DNA from: Mucilaginibacter sp. JRF
Lineage (GTDB): Bacteria > Bacteroidota > Bacteroidia > Sphingobacteriales > Sphingobacteriaceae
Assembly: GCF_015223065.1 (NCBI RefSeq)
Contig: NZ_JADFBY010000004.1
Coordinates: forward strand, 310,001-374,000
Length of the DNA stretch: 64,000 nucleotides
Direction: 5' to 3'
The notes under the pieces are model-generated. The model saw only the letters and a program-made list of their open reading frames with translations, was not told the origin of the DNA and made no database searches. Below are positions 36,025 to 44,447 of the stretch, piece after piece (position 1 is the first letter of the stretch; each line of letters opens with the position of its first letter). Made by a program: the position numbers and the translations under genes.

Positions 36025-36474
36025 TTATACTTTTACTTTTATAACTATCTTTTTAATGTAGCCTGGCTCTTTAGCGCAATAAACAGGCGCGTGCGCATCC
36101 TCGGGGTAAAAAACGGCGAATATATCGTTGCCGATAATTACCTCTCCCTGCGGATCGATCATATCATAAAATGTGGCATCCTTAACCTCGTTATATTCGG
36201 TATGCGGGGTAAGGCGCTTAACGTTCGACCATGGAATACGCTCCTCATTTTTGATGCAATACTGTACATCAATTACATGGCGATGCGCCTCGTAGCCAAA
36301 GTGGTTTTTTATCTGCGTTTCGTACTCCATTACCACTGCCTTCGCATTATCGGTAATCGGGTATTCGCCTAACGGGATCTCAGGGTCGGCATTCTTGATA
36401 AACAGCAAGCCCTGATAAATATCTTCATTTATCGATTTATAGAACTCAATATTGGTGAGTGAATCAATAATCAT
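36025..36474 (-). CDS. YhcH/YjgK/YiaL family protein, possible ulosonic-acid anomerase
   Basis: 149 residues, beta-rich. Metal-binding-like residues lie in GYEAHRHVIDVQY and in FYPEDAHAP, as in the family. E. coli YhcH (NanQ), in the sialic acid operon, has been described as an N-acetylneuraminate anomerase. CMP-ulosonate synthetases use one anomer, so a homologue one base upstream of such a synthetase makes chemical sense. EbgC-like beta-galactosidase partners are also in this family, so function is inferred from context. Confidence 0.85.
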   Translation of the reverse strand: MIIDSLTNIEFYKSINEDIYQGLLFIKNADPEIPLGEYPITDNAKAVVMEYETQIKNHFGYEAHRHVIDVQYCIKNEERIPWSNVKRLTPHTEYNEVKDATFYDMIDPQGEVIIGNDIFAVFYPEDAHAPVYCAKEPGYIKKIVIKVKV

Positions 36475-36485
36475 TTACTATCAAA

Positions 36486-37235
36486 TTAAATTTTGCCATT
36501 GCTGGCATATACATTAAGATACAGGGGGCCTTTACCCTCCTCGGCGGTGAAGCTACCACCGGCGGCTTTTAGTATCGCCAGGCCCGCGGCAACATCCCAC
36601 AGGGCAATATTATTTTCGGTATAAGCTTCGGCACTGCCTTTGGCCACATGCACCAGTGACATAGCCGCCGAACCGAACAACCGCACCTTTTTAAATTCCT
36701 GAACGTTGGTGATAAAGGCGTTCATGTTACTTTGGTCGAGCGTTGAGTAAACAGGGAAGCCGGTAGTAAGTATGCTATCCTTTTTCTGTTCAACCGCGCT
36801 TACGGTAATTGGTTTATCATTAATAAAAGCACCTGTGCCAACCAAGCCTTTGTACATGCGCTCGTGCAAAAAATCGTACACAACGCCAAGTACCGGCTCA
36901 TTATTTTTCCATAGGCCGATAGATACACAGTAGATATCAATATCGCGCGAGTAGTTCAAACTACCATCCAGCGGATCAACTATCCAGCGGTAGCCTTCGG
37001 CATCAGCATTTTTTACAAAGCCCGATTCCTCGCTTAAAATATCAAAGTCAGATTCCTCGCTAAGTATCTTAACAATAAGCTGTTCTGATTCAACATCGGC
37101 GGCAAGCTTTATATCTTTACCAATGCTGCTATTTATTACAACCTCGGCGTCCTCGGTTTTTAGCAGCAATTTACCAGCCTCAATAGCCGCTTTAACGGCC
37201 AGCTCAAGCTGTGGTAATAAATTGGTTTCGCTCAT
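36486..37235 (-). CDS. inositol-monophosphatase-like sugar phosphatase (IMPase/CysQ family)
   Basis: 249 residues. Metal-site motifs: DILSEESGF with the first Glu, VDPLDGSLNYSRDI (usual DPLDGTxNF), and the late WDVAAGLAILKAAGG. The family dephosphorylates inositol phosphate, PAP, fructose-1,6-bisphosphate or histidinol phosphate. Between a sugar-phosphate isomerase and an anomerase-like gene, it is a candidate for removing phosphate from the sugar precursor before or after aldol joining. A strong hairpin separates it from the SIS gene. Confidence 0.9.
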   Translation of the reverse strand: MSETNLLPQLELAVKAAIEAGKLLLKTEDAEVVINSSIGKDIKLAADVESEQLIVKILSEESDFDILSEESGFVKNADAEGYRWIVDPLDGSLNYSRDIDIYCVSIGLWKNNEPVLGVVYDFLHERMYKGLVGTGAFINDKPITVSAVEQKKDSILTTGFPVYSTLDQSNMNAFITNVQEFKKVRLFGSAAMSLVHVAKGSAEAYTENNIALWDVAAGLAILKAAGGSFTAEEGKGPLYLNVYASNGKI

Positions 37236-37284
37236 GTAATTTGTTAGGGTTATAATGGCTATAAGTATAGCTATATTTTATGAA

Positions 37285-37320
37285 ACCAACCGGGACGGCT
37301 TTGGGACAATCCCGGTTGGT
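37285..37320 (-). terminator. strong hairpin between SIS and phosphatase genes
   Basis: Perfect 11-bp arms ACCAACCGGGA / TCCCGGTTGGT with a 14-nt loop, 7 bp after the SIS stop. The T run after it on the minus strand is short (TTTCATAAAAT), so it may be a partial terminator or an mRNA-stabilising stem inside the operon. Confidence 0.5.
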
Positions 37321-37326
37321 AATGTA

Positions 37327-37953
37327 TTAATTAGCCAGGGCTAAAAATTCATCGTCTTTTGACAGGTAATTTACAATGATGTGGTTCAATATCATGTGCA
37401 CATCCTCTATAGGGCCGTAATCACCTTTAGGGTTTGGCGTGTATAATGGCACGGTTGATATCTCGTTAAGTTTACCACCCAGAAAACCTACGAACGCGAT
37501 GGTTTTACCACCCAGCTCATTAGCATATTCGGCAGCTTTTACCAGGTTTGGCGAGTTACCGCTTGCCGAGATTGCGATCAATACGTCGCCTGCAACAAAC
37601 TGACCGCGCATTTGCTCAACAAATACATCGTCAAAGTTATTATCGTTACCTACCGCGGTGATCATAGGCACGTTATCGGTAAGGGCTACAATCTTCGGGC
37701 GGAATTTTGAGAAATAGCGCACAAAGAAACGGAAATCAGCCTGCATGTGCGATGCTGTAGCCGCGCTGCCGCCGTTACCTACAACATAAATAGTGTTACC
37801 GCTTTTAAAAGCTTCGATAAAAGTTGTAACTACTTCGCCTAATTGCTTAGGATCAATTTTGTTAAGGATGTCGGTTAAACGGCCAACGTAATCTTGTAGA
37901 TAATCTTTCAGCAGATCCGTTCTGTCTACTTTCAGTAAGTCAATCTTTTCCAT
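37327..37953 (-). CDS. SIS-domain sugar-phosphate isomerase, GmhA-like
   Basis: 208 residues: VVGNGGSAATASHMQADF, ISASGNSPNLVKAAEYA and a C-terminal EDVHMILNHIIVNYL. This is the layout of sedoheptulose-7-phosphate isomerase. GmhA binds zinc through His, Glu, Gln and His; here the matching positions read His, Asp, Glu and His, so the site looks kept but altered. No other heptose genes (gmhB, hldE, hldD) are in the window. That favours a different sugar, such as the precursor of the ulosonic acid suggested here. Confidence 0.88.
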   Translation of the reverse strand: MEKIDLLKVDRTDLLKDYLQDYVGRLTDILNKIDPKQLGEVVTTFIEAFKSGNTIYVVGNGGSAATASHMQADFRFFVRYFSKFRPKIVALTDNVPMITAVGNDNNFDDVFVEQMRGQFVAGDVLIAISASGNSPNLVKAAEYANELGGKTIAFVGFLGGKLNEISTVPLYTPNPKGDYGPIEDVHMILNHIIVNYLSKDDEFLALAN

Positions 37954-37989
37954 TTAATTATAGTATTTTGTAGTGAGTGTGTACTTTGC

Positions 37990-38982
37990 TTAAAAATCCT
38001 TTTGCTCGTAAACTTTATCAATAATGGTCATCAGTTTCAGCGCGTCATCAGAGTTACCGTAAACTATAGGTTGGTTATTGTCGATAGCATCAAAAAAGTG
38101 ATCCATCTCGTAACGCCAGCTGTTGTTGTTAACATATTTGGTAACTACCTCATCCTTCCAGGTAGCGGCAGGCGCGGTTGAACGGTTTTTAGCTACCGAC
38201 AGGGTTTCTTCGCCGTATGACATGGATGAGGTGATCAAACCATTTAATACCATATAACCTTTTTCAAGGAATATCTCTAACGAGAACAAGTGCCTCCACT
38301 GCGACATGGTTGAGTGCAATGATGCTACCTTACCTGTTTTTGAATCTTTCAGGATAACGAAGGCATTATCTTCTACATCCATATGCCAGTACAGGTTTGA
38401 TACTTCGGCCTTAACTACATCATAATCACCCGAAAGGAACAGGAACAGATCGAGCATGTGTATACCCTGGTCCATCAGGATACCACCACCTGAAAGTTCT
38501 TTTTTAGCACGCCACTGGTTAAAGTAATCCTTAGTAACACTTTTACCATAACGACCGCGTAACCAAAGTACTTTACCGTACTCACCACTGTCTATCAGGC
38601 GTTTCATGTGCAATACGCTATCGTGGTGGCGGTGGTTAAAGCCGTACATCAGCGTTTTGCCGCTGCGTTGCTCCACCTCTTTTATCTCCAATATATCGGC
38701 AGCGGTAAATGCAGGTGGCTTTTCGCAGAATACGTGTTTGCCGGCATTAAGCGCGCGTATGGTAAGTTCCTTATTTAAAAAATTGGGAGTACAAACAATA
38801 ACCACATCCAGGTCGGGGTGATTGATGATCTCGTCGTGGCTTACATTTGGTATACCATCAACCTCGGCCCCCACATTGGGCTCTGATATGGCAAGGACAG
38901 TGCCTTTCTTGATCTCCTCAATAGCTGTACGGCGGGTTTTACCCATAACACCGTAACCTATTATACCAATTTTATAACTCAT
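37990..38982 (-). CDS. Gfo/Idh/MocA-family oxidoreductase
   Basis: 330 residues. N-terminal Rossmann loop IGIIGYGVMGKTRR, the family Lys in GKHVFCEKPPAFTA, and the catalytic-region motif GGGILMDQGIHMLDL. These enzymes oxidise or reduce sugars and sugar nucleotides with NAD(P). It lies between a 2-hydroxyacid dehydrogenase and the SIS isomerase, so it probably sets an oxidation state in the same precursor pathway. The substrate is unknown. Confidence 0.9.
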   Translation of the reverse strand: MSYKIGIIGYGVMGKTRRTAIEEIKKGTVLAISEPNVGAEVDGIPNVSHDEIINHPDLDVVIVCTPNFLNKELTIRALNAGKHVFCEKPPAFTAADILEIKEVEQRSGKTLMYGFNHRHHDSVLHMKRLIDSGEYGKVLWLRGRYGKSVTKDYFNQWRAKKELSGGGILMDQGIHMLDLFLFLSGDYDVVKAEVSNLYWHMDVEDNAFVILKDSKTGKVASLHSTMSQWRHLFSLEIFLEKGYMVLNGLITSSMSYGEETLSVAKNRSTAPAATWKDEVVTKYVNNNSWRYEMDHFFDAIDNNQPIVYGNSDDALKLMTIIDKVYEQKDF

Positions 38983-39030
38983 AAAGTAGTTTAGTTTAAA
39001 TAGTTTTTAATTGTATTGATAATGTTTAGT

Positions 39031-39141
39031 TCAAATATCTCGTTGTTTTAGTACCTGAGCTGTATGCCCACCTACTGTTGTATTCGCAGGCACATCCTTA
39101 ACCACTAAGCTACCCGCGCCTATGGCGTTATCGCCTAATAT
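39031..39141 (-). pseudogene. remnant of a hexapeptide-repeat acyltransferase (C-terminal end only)
   Basis: Directly after the 2-hydroxyacid dehydrogenase stop, and in the same frame, the minus strand reads LGDNAIGAGSLVVKDVPANT, then TVGGHTAQVLKQRDI and TGA. This is the C-terminal coil of a left-handed beta-helix acetyltransferase (NeuD, serine or sugar O-acetyltransferase type). The roughly 37 codons have no start and lack the catalytic His, so the gene is broken, probably by deletion during assembly of the locus. The remnant may still lie within the transcript. Confidence 0.8.
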
Positions 39142-40062
39142 TTATGATAACGATGCGATCAGGTTATTAACCGCGTCGATCTCCATCAATAACTTACCTT
39201 CTTCGGCGTATGAGCCGATGTGCGGAGTAAGCACCACATTATCTAACTCCGTTAACGGACCGGTATATGGCTCCTGCACAAACACATCAATAGCTGCCGA
39301 ACCTAATTTACCTATGGTTAATGCTGTGTATAGCGCATCCTCGTCAACAATACCACCGCGTGATATATTGATCAGCATGGCAGTCGGTTTAACCAGCTCT
39401 AACTGTGCCGCGCCTATAACCGGCGATTTATCGGCATTACCCGGTACGTGCAGTGTTATTATGTCGGCTGTTTTTAATACGGTATCAAAATCAGCAAGTT
39501 GCACATTATTCGCGGCGGCCCATTCAGCATCGGCATACGGATCAAAACCAATAACCGGGTTACCAATACCTCTGAATAACTGCGATACCAGCTTACCAAT
39601 ACGTCCTAAACCTATAACACCTATCTTTTTATCGAGGATGAGATTACCGGTCTGCTTTTTCCAAACTTTGTTTTTTAATGAGGCATCGGCTTGTGGAATA
39701 CGGCGCAGTAACGATAAGGTCATGCCCAGGGTAAGCTCGGCCACCGCACGGGTTGGGCCATCGGGTGTATTTTTAACAATGATGCCTTTTTTGGCGGCAT
39801 ATTCCAGATCAACACTATCCATGCCGATACCTACCCGGCTGATTACTTTCAGATCAGGCAGATTATCCATAACCCTGGCGGTAAGCGGTTCAACACCGGC
39901 AACTATCCCCACGCAATCCTTAGCTAATTCAATTACTTCATCCTCGGTAAGCTTACGCCCGTATGGATTATTTATAACGGCGTATCCGTTTTGTTCAAGT
40001 AAACTGAAGGGTTCGTTGCCAACCTGGCCAAAAGATGATGGAGATGTTAATACCTTTTTCAT
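39142..40062 (-). CDS. D-isomer-specific 2-hydroxyacid dehydrogenase (SerA/phosphoglycerate dehydrogenase-like)
   Basis: 306 residues, catalytic and NAD domains only; the ACT domains of full SerA are absent. Landmarks: GVIGLGRIGKLVSQLF, catalytic Arg in NISRGGIVDEDAL, Glu in FVQEPYTGP, and His in LTPHIGSYAEEG. It would convert a 2-hydroxyacid to a 2-ketoacid or the reverse. It is the first gene of the second unit of the locus, after a 406-bp gap. The C-terminus abuts an acyltransferase remnant, so the end may lie at a rearrangement joint. Confidence 0.9.
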   Translation of the reverse strand: MKKVLTSPSSFGQVGNEPFSLLEQNGYAVINNPYGRKLTEDEVIELAKDCVGIVAGVEPLTARVMDNLPDLKVISRVGIGMDSVDLEYAAKKGIIVKNTPDGPTRAVAELTLGMTLSLLRRIPQADASLKNKVWKKQTGNLILDKKIGVIGLGRIGKLVSQLFRGIGNPVIGFDPYADAEWAAANNVQLADFDTVLKTADIITLHVPGNADKSPVIGAAQLELVKPTAMLINISRGGIVDEDALYTALTIGKLGSAAIDVFVQEPYTGPLTELDNVVLTPHIGSYAEEGKLLMEIDAVNNLIASLS

Positions 40063-40124
40063 ATTATATTTTTACAATGTTATACGGCACTTAGTATACC
40101 ATAAAATCGAGTACACGAATTACA

Positions 40125-40132
40125 CAAATTTA
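40125..40132 (-). promoter_or_regulatory. possible -7 box of the sugar-synthesis unit
   Basis: Minus-strand TAAATTTG fits TAnnTTTG, giving a leader of about 55 nt to the ATG at 40062. A TTTG lies only 15 nt upstream, closer than usual. Confidence 0.33.
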
Positions 40133-40176
40133 TTTCTCACAATTGCGCAAATATTACACGTTACACAAACTCACAG

Positions 40177-40184
40177 TTATTACT
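40177..40184 (-). promoter_or_regulatory. AGTAATAA site
   Basis: Third location of this octamer in upstream regions of the locus, always in the direction of transcription; about 115 bp before the ATG at 40062. Confidence 0.3.
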
Positions 40185-40229
40185 TTTTAACGCATGAGCA
40201 TTGAACCAATAAACTTAGATTTTTAAAGA

Positions 40230-40258
40230 GTTGACAAATTTTTGGAAAATTTGTCAAC
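40230..40258. promoter_or_regulatory. perfect 13-bp inverted repeat
   Basis: GTTGACAAATTTT / AAAATTTGTCAAC with a 3-nt centre. The stem is AT-rich and not followed by a T run, so an operator or a leader hairpin is more likely than a terminator. Confidence 0.55.
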
Positions 40259-40468
40259 GAATCGAGGTTTAATTTTTCAAATTGAGCATAAAAATATCAC
40301 TTTTTTTAAAGATTTTATAAATTATTTGAAATAAAAGTAAAAATTAAATAAAAAGCAAACACTGCGATAATATTCGAAAAAGGAATACAGCCAAACAAGT
40401 ACAATGTTTTAACATTGAGTAAAAAATGTGAAATGTTTATACAGTGGATTTTTGAGAATAATTGACTT

Positions 40469-41335
40469 CTAACTCAATCGAAACTTGCGTAAAAACTTAC
40501 GTGAATGAGCCAGCAAACTACATGTAAAGAATGTTAGGAACTGGATAGGATTATCAGCGACTATTTTAGTGTAATAGTAACGGTATTTGATATATGTTGA
40601 TGACCTGAAATCCCAAAAGAAGGGCTTGATATCCTTAAATGTATACTTGGTTTTGATATCAATGCCATGTGTTTTATCAGGCATATCATATATCAGCGGT
40701 TTGAATGATACGATCAGTTTAAAACCTGCCTTTTTTGCACGCAATGGCAACTCAGTATCGCCACGATGTTTAAAATGCTTGGCATCAAATATACCTATTT
40801 GCTTAAATACTTTAACAGGGATCAAAATACCACGACCAATTAGATCGAAAGGATAGATAGGCTCATCAGGGTTGATCTCACTTATCTTTTTACCTTTGTG
40901 GATAAAGGTATTATAGGCAAACCACTTATGAGTATACTTACCGGCATAAGTTATAGTTTCCTTATCCCGATAATCTACAGCGGCTGAACCTACCAATGAA
41001 TCAGGATTTTCTACGCCTACTGATATTAGTTTTTCCAACCAATCATCAGCAATAATAACATCATCATTTTGCAGTACTATGTAATCGAACTCTGAATGAT
41101 TATCAAGCACGTGCTGTATACCCAAATTTACCGCGCCTGTCCACCACAAATTACCATCACCTTTCAGTTCAGTAACTTCTGGGTGTTGAGCAAGCAGTTG
41201 TGAAGTATTATCAGTTGAACCATCATTAACAACTACCAACAGGTCGGGTTTACGGGTCTGCTTACTCATGGCCTCAACAAACTCAATAAGCAATTTGCTG
41301 CGATTAAATGTGGGGACTACTAATGCTACTTTCAT
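40469..41335 (-). CDS. GT2-family glycosyltransferase
   Basis: 288 residues, GT-A fold: VALVVPTFNRSKLLIEFVEA, LLVVVNDGSTDNTS, LWWTGAVNLGIQ and the metal site in LQNDDVIIADDW. The C-terminal part contains the acceptor-side block FKHRGDTELPLRAKKAGF. LWWTG is typical of rhamnosyltransferase-like GT2 enzymes. Sugar and acceptor are unknown. It is the last gene of the first unit of the locus. Confidence 0.9.
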   Translation of the reverse strand: MKVALVVPTFNRSKLLIEFVEAMSKQTRKPDLLVVVNDGSTDNTSQLLAQHPEVTELKGDGNLWWTGAVNLGIQHVLDNHSEFDYIVLQNDDVIIADDWLEKLISVGVENPDSLVGSAAVDYRDKETITYAGKYTHKWFAYNTFIHKGKKISEINPDEPIYPFDLIGRGILIPVKVFKQIGIFDAKHFKHRGDTELPLRAKKAGFKLIVSFKPLIYDMPDKTHGIDIKTKYTFKDIKPFFWDFRSSTYIKYRYYYTKIVADNPIQFLTFFTCSLLAHSRKFLRKFRLS

Positions 41336-41366
41336 AAATATGTTTGATAATTTTTTTAGGTTATAA

Positions 41367-42596
41367 TCAATGCGCCATACTTAACTGGGGCTTTTTTATA
41401 TGCACCACATTTTTCTGTTTAGTAAGGATGTATAGAAACGCTATACTTATAAAAAAAGGCAATGAATAGTAAACTTCTGAAAAGCTGATCAACATGTACA
41501 CTAAGTAAATTAGCATAATTCTTTTTTTCAAATAAACTTTACCTAATTGTTTAAAGGAATATAATATCAAAAATGAATAATATGCAAAATATATTATCCC
41601 CATACTTGCAAGGCAAGTAGTTACTCCATTGGTTGCTATACCCTCTGTAATAGCCTTACCATAATCAGTATTACTATTTCGCCCATATCCAATAATTGGC
41701 CTCTCAAAAAAGTAAGACAAATCGCGAACTGCAGCACCAAACCTTGATTTATCGTCTTCTCGCTTAGATTCATAAGCAATTTTATTACTCAAGAACTCTA
41801 ATCCAAAAAAAGAGAAATAGATCATGATGATAAACATTGGCACAATAACAACACGATATTTAATAAATTCTTTATGAAGTAATATTGGTAAACATGCAAA
41901 AAAGGCAATATATCCGGTAGTACTAAACGTTGTTATTATTGCTATTACAAAAACTGCACCTTTTCGATTTTTAATCGTCCCTTCATTTAGATATAGAAAA
42001 AAAAGTGCGAATATCAAGAATCCAATAAAAGCGCCCGGCTCCCAAAACGGCCCGCAATTACGTATCATGGCTCGTTCTTCGTGCAATTGTTTAGTGTAAT
42101 AATACCCGTGAAAATTATAAATTATAACATGGAAATTTTGTGGGTTTTCTGTATCGGGTTTAAAGATAAAACTGCCGAATGGTGCCGAAATTGTTTGAAA
42201 TAATGCTTCAGAGTTAGGTACAATAGCCATTGCGGCAAAAAAGAACAAGCTTACACGAGCGAAGAAATACAGTATCTTTACATATGTTTTAATAAATATC
42301 GCCTTGGTAGTTTTTATAGCCAGATAAGCCCACAGCATCCTTATTGCAAAACCAAAATACGTTGGCCAATAGAGCTGCCCATCATATAATCCCTGAAATA
42401 TTTGAATAACTATAGCTGCCGCAATAAACGCCAAAGCCTTACCATCAAGCTTACGATCAGTATAAAGCAGAAAACTTACTACTGATATCATAAAGCCAAC
42501 AAGCACCCATGGCAATTGCCACATAAAAAAGGGTATGCCTGATACTGCTATCAGCAAAAAAACAGAAATTGAGTTAAGTACCCGCTTTAATATCAT
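41367..42596 (-). CDS. Wzy-like O-antigen/exopolysaccharide polymerase
   Basis: 409 residues with about 10-11 hydrophobic segments. A periplasmic-loop region carries NCGPFWEPGAFIGFLIFALF, and a later loop reads FFERPIIGYGRNSN; both kinds of segment recur in Wzy/O-antigen ligase-family proteins. Low similarity between polymerases is usual, so the call rests on topology, these motifs and context with Wza, Wzc and glycosyltransferases. The gene is more AT-rich than its neighbours, common for Wzy. Confidence 0.8.
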   Translation of the reverse strand: MILKRVLNSISVFLLIAVSGIPFFMWQLPWVLVGFMISVVSFLLYTDRKLDGKALAFIAAAIVIQIFQGLYDGQLYWPTYFGFAIRMLWAYLAIKTTKAIFIKTYVKILYFFARVSLFFFAAMAIVPNSEALFQTISAPFGSFIFKPDTENPQNFHVIIYNFHGYYYTKQLHEERAMIRNCGPFWEPGAFIGFLIFALFFLYLNEGTIKNRKGAVFVIAIITTFSTTGYIAFFACLPILLHKEFIKYRVVIVPMFIIMIYFSFFGLEFLSNKIAYESKREDDKSRFGAAVRDLSYFFERPIIGYGRNSNTDYGKAITEGIATNGVTTCLASMGIIYFAYYSFLILYSFKQLGKVYLKKRIMLIYLVYMLISFSEVYYSLPFFISIAFLYILTKQKNVVHIKKPQLSMAH

Positions 42597-42638
42597 CCTT
42601 TATATCTCTATTCGCTCCCGTTATTGTAATAAATCAGG

Positions 42639-43541
42639 TTATGTTGCTTGTTTACGTAAAAACGATGGCGATACTATGCCTACCATCACCTTTATAAATC
42701 TTTTTATTGAATCGGCATTTGCTATTGCAGGGTTAAAAAGCCTGAATGAATAGGTAAATGCCTTTGATCGCTTATTGGTTAATACCAGATCGCAAGCATA
42801 AAAGTAGTAAGTTCTGCGAAGAAATTTCTTTTCAAACTCACTTATATCAACTTTACCTTTCCATTTTGCGACTATCTGGCTTAAACCTTTCAATCGTTTT
42901 TCAATTGATTTTGAGGTACGCAAACCATAGTGCTGTCTGAATTTCACTAACGATTGAGGCACATGCGCAAAGCTTGATAGCTCAGCTATACGGAACCACA
43001 TATCCCAATCCTGAAACGAAACCAAATCTTCGTCAAACAAGCCACACGCTTTAATTGCTGATGCCGTAACACTTACCGAGGTTGACGTTATGGGGCAAAA
43101 ATCCCCCTTGCGCATAGCCTCCTTTAAATTTTGAGGCAACGGACGCTTGGCTTCTTTTTCATTGGCTTTTTCACTATCAAAAAATATGATGCAATCTGAA
43201 TATACCAAGCCTATGGCCGTATCGACTGCATGAGCTTTGGCATGAGCCTCTAACTTATTGGGCAGCCACAGATCGTCATCATCCAAAAAAGCGATCAATT
43301 CGCCCGTTGCCTGTTTTATACCATTATTACGGGCGGCATTTCCGCCTAACGATTTGGGGTGATGTATTACTGTAACCTTTTCAAAACCTGCTACTATCTC
43401 ATTAACAATATCTTCATCCGGCTTATAGTCATTCACCACAATTACTTCGTAATCGGTGTAGGTTTGCGCAGCAACACTGTTTAGCGCTTCCCTTAAAAAG
43501 TCAGGTCGGTTATATGTTGGTATAATTACGGAGAACTTCAT
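42639..43541 (-). CDS. GT2-family glycosyltransferase
   Basis: 300 residues: FSVIIPTYNRPDFLREALNS, VIVVNDYKPDEDIV, GNAARNNGIKQATGELIAFL and the acidic metal site LDDDDLWLP. A later VSFQDWDMWFRIAE supplies the catalytic-base region (usually ED). Three consecutive GT2 genes (42639-45374) share the same orientation with gaps of 3 bp, so they probably build successive linkages of one repeat unit. Confidence 0.92.
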   Translation of the reverse strand: MKFSVIIPTYNRPDFLREALNSVAAQTYTDYEVIVVNDYKPDEDIVNEIVAGFEKVTVIHHPKSLGGNAARNNGIKQATGELIAFLDDDDLWLPNKLEAHAKAHAVDTAIGLVYSDCIIFFDSEKANEKEAKRPLPQNLKEAMRKGDFCPITSTSVSVTASAIKACGLFDEDLVSFQDWDMWFRIAELSSFAHVPQSLVKFRQHYGLRTSKSIEKRLKGLSQIVAKWKGKVDISEFEKKFLRRTYYFYACDLVLTNKRSKAFTYSFRLFNPAIANADSIKRFIKVMVGIVSPSFLRKQAT

Positions 43542-43544
43542 TAT

Positions 43545-44444
43545 TTACGATCTGCTGGCTTTTTTTCCTGTTAGTACTTTATAACGTTCGGACGACCGTA
43601 CTGCTTTCAAATAATATCGCACATAAAACACATCCCATTTTTGGCGTAACGATAATTTTTTGCCTTTCCTGAATATGTATCTGATATCTCCACCTGTAGG
43701 GCGAACCTCTTTAATGAACTGAATGATATATCCCAGCTTACTGGTTTTAGTATCAGTAAGAAAACCCGCTTGTCCGCCACCCACACGACGTGCCTTATCG
43801 GCAATTTCTTTCAGATCGTGTCTGGCAGGGTGTTTTATAATGAGTTCAGGCACATAATCAATACCGAAACCGGCTTTCAAAGCCCTCACTCCCCACTCAT
43901 AATCTCCGCCCGAAAGCAGTTCATCATTAAAATCACCTATGCTATCAAATATATCGCGACGGGAGAACATGTTAGCCGTAATACTGGTACCCTCAACCTT
44001 AACATATTGTTCCTGGTTGAATGCGAAAACACTCTCGTAAAGTTCGGCCGCTGTAAGTTTTGCCGATTGGTAAAACAACTCCACCCTGCCACCTATACGG
44101 TAACATTGCTGGTGGGTAATAAAATATTCTACTGCTGTGCTTATCCAGTTAACATAAGGAATACAATCAGAATCTGTAAAACCTAAAATCTCACCCTTCG
44201 CTATCTTTAATGCAGCATTGCGTGCCGCATACGATCCTGATTTACCTTCGCTGATCACTGTACAATTCGTAGGTAAGGTGTAGCCATCCGGTACATTATC
44301 GTTAGGATCATTATTAGCTACTATTATCTCGAATCTATCAGCCGGATATGTTTGATCGGCTAACGCTCCCAAACACAAAGCCAGCCTATCCCAATCCTTA
44401 AAGGTGGGGATAATGATGGTTACGTAAGGGGTAGATGTTAGCAT
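43545..44444 (-). CDS. GT2-family glycosyltransferase
   Basis: 299 residues: TIIIPTFKDWDRLALCLGAL, FEIIVANNDPNDNVPDG, SYAARNAALKIAKGEILGFT and metal site TDSDCIPYVNW. The catalytic-base area is LSGGDYEWGVRALKAGF. SGSYAARN with GDYEWG resembles transferases of the ExoO/SpsA wing of GT2. Specificity is unknown. Confidence 0.92.
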   Translation of the reverse strand: MLTSTPYVTIIIPTFKDWDRLALCLGALADQTYPADRFEIIVANNDPNDNVPDGYTLPTNCTVISEGKSGSYAARNAALKIAKGEILGFTDSDCIPYVNWISTAVEYFITHQQCYRIGGRVELFYQSAKLTAAELYESVFAFNQEQYVKVEGTSITANMFSRRDIFDSIGDFNDELLSGGDYEWGVRALKAGFGIDYVPELIIKHPARHDLKEIADKARRVGGGQAGFLTDTKTSKLGYIIQFIKEVRPTGGDIRYIFRKGKKLSLRQKWDVFYVRYYLKAVRSSERYKVLTGKKASRS

Positions 44445-44447
44445 GGG

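Larger units (their letters stand above)
40063..40468 (-). other. 406-bp AT-rich regulatory gap splitting the polysaccharide locus
   Basis: No gene on either strand that I would support. It contains a perfect 13-bp inverted repeat (40230-40258), an AGTAATAA site (40177-40184) and a possible -7 box (40125-40132). It is the longest gap inside the locus and probably holds the promoter of the downstream sugar-synthesis unit. Confidence 0.7.

Noticed and set aside
37327-37953. Heptose pathway enzyme GmhA
   Set aside because: No gmhB, hldE or hldD in the window and metal-ligand positions are altered; called only GmhA-like.
39122-40204. 360-codon open frame on the plus strand
   Set aside because: Antisense to the 2-hydroxyacid dehydrogenase gene, whose Rossmann and catalytic motifs are unmistakable; the plus-strand product is Ser/Pro/Leu-rich without domains.
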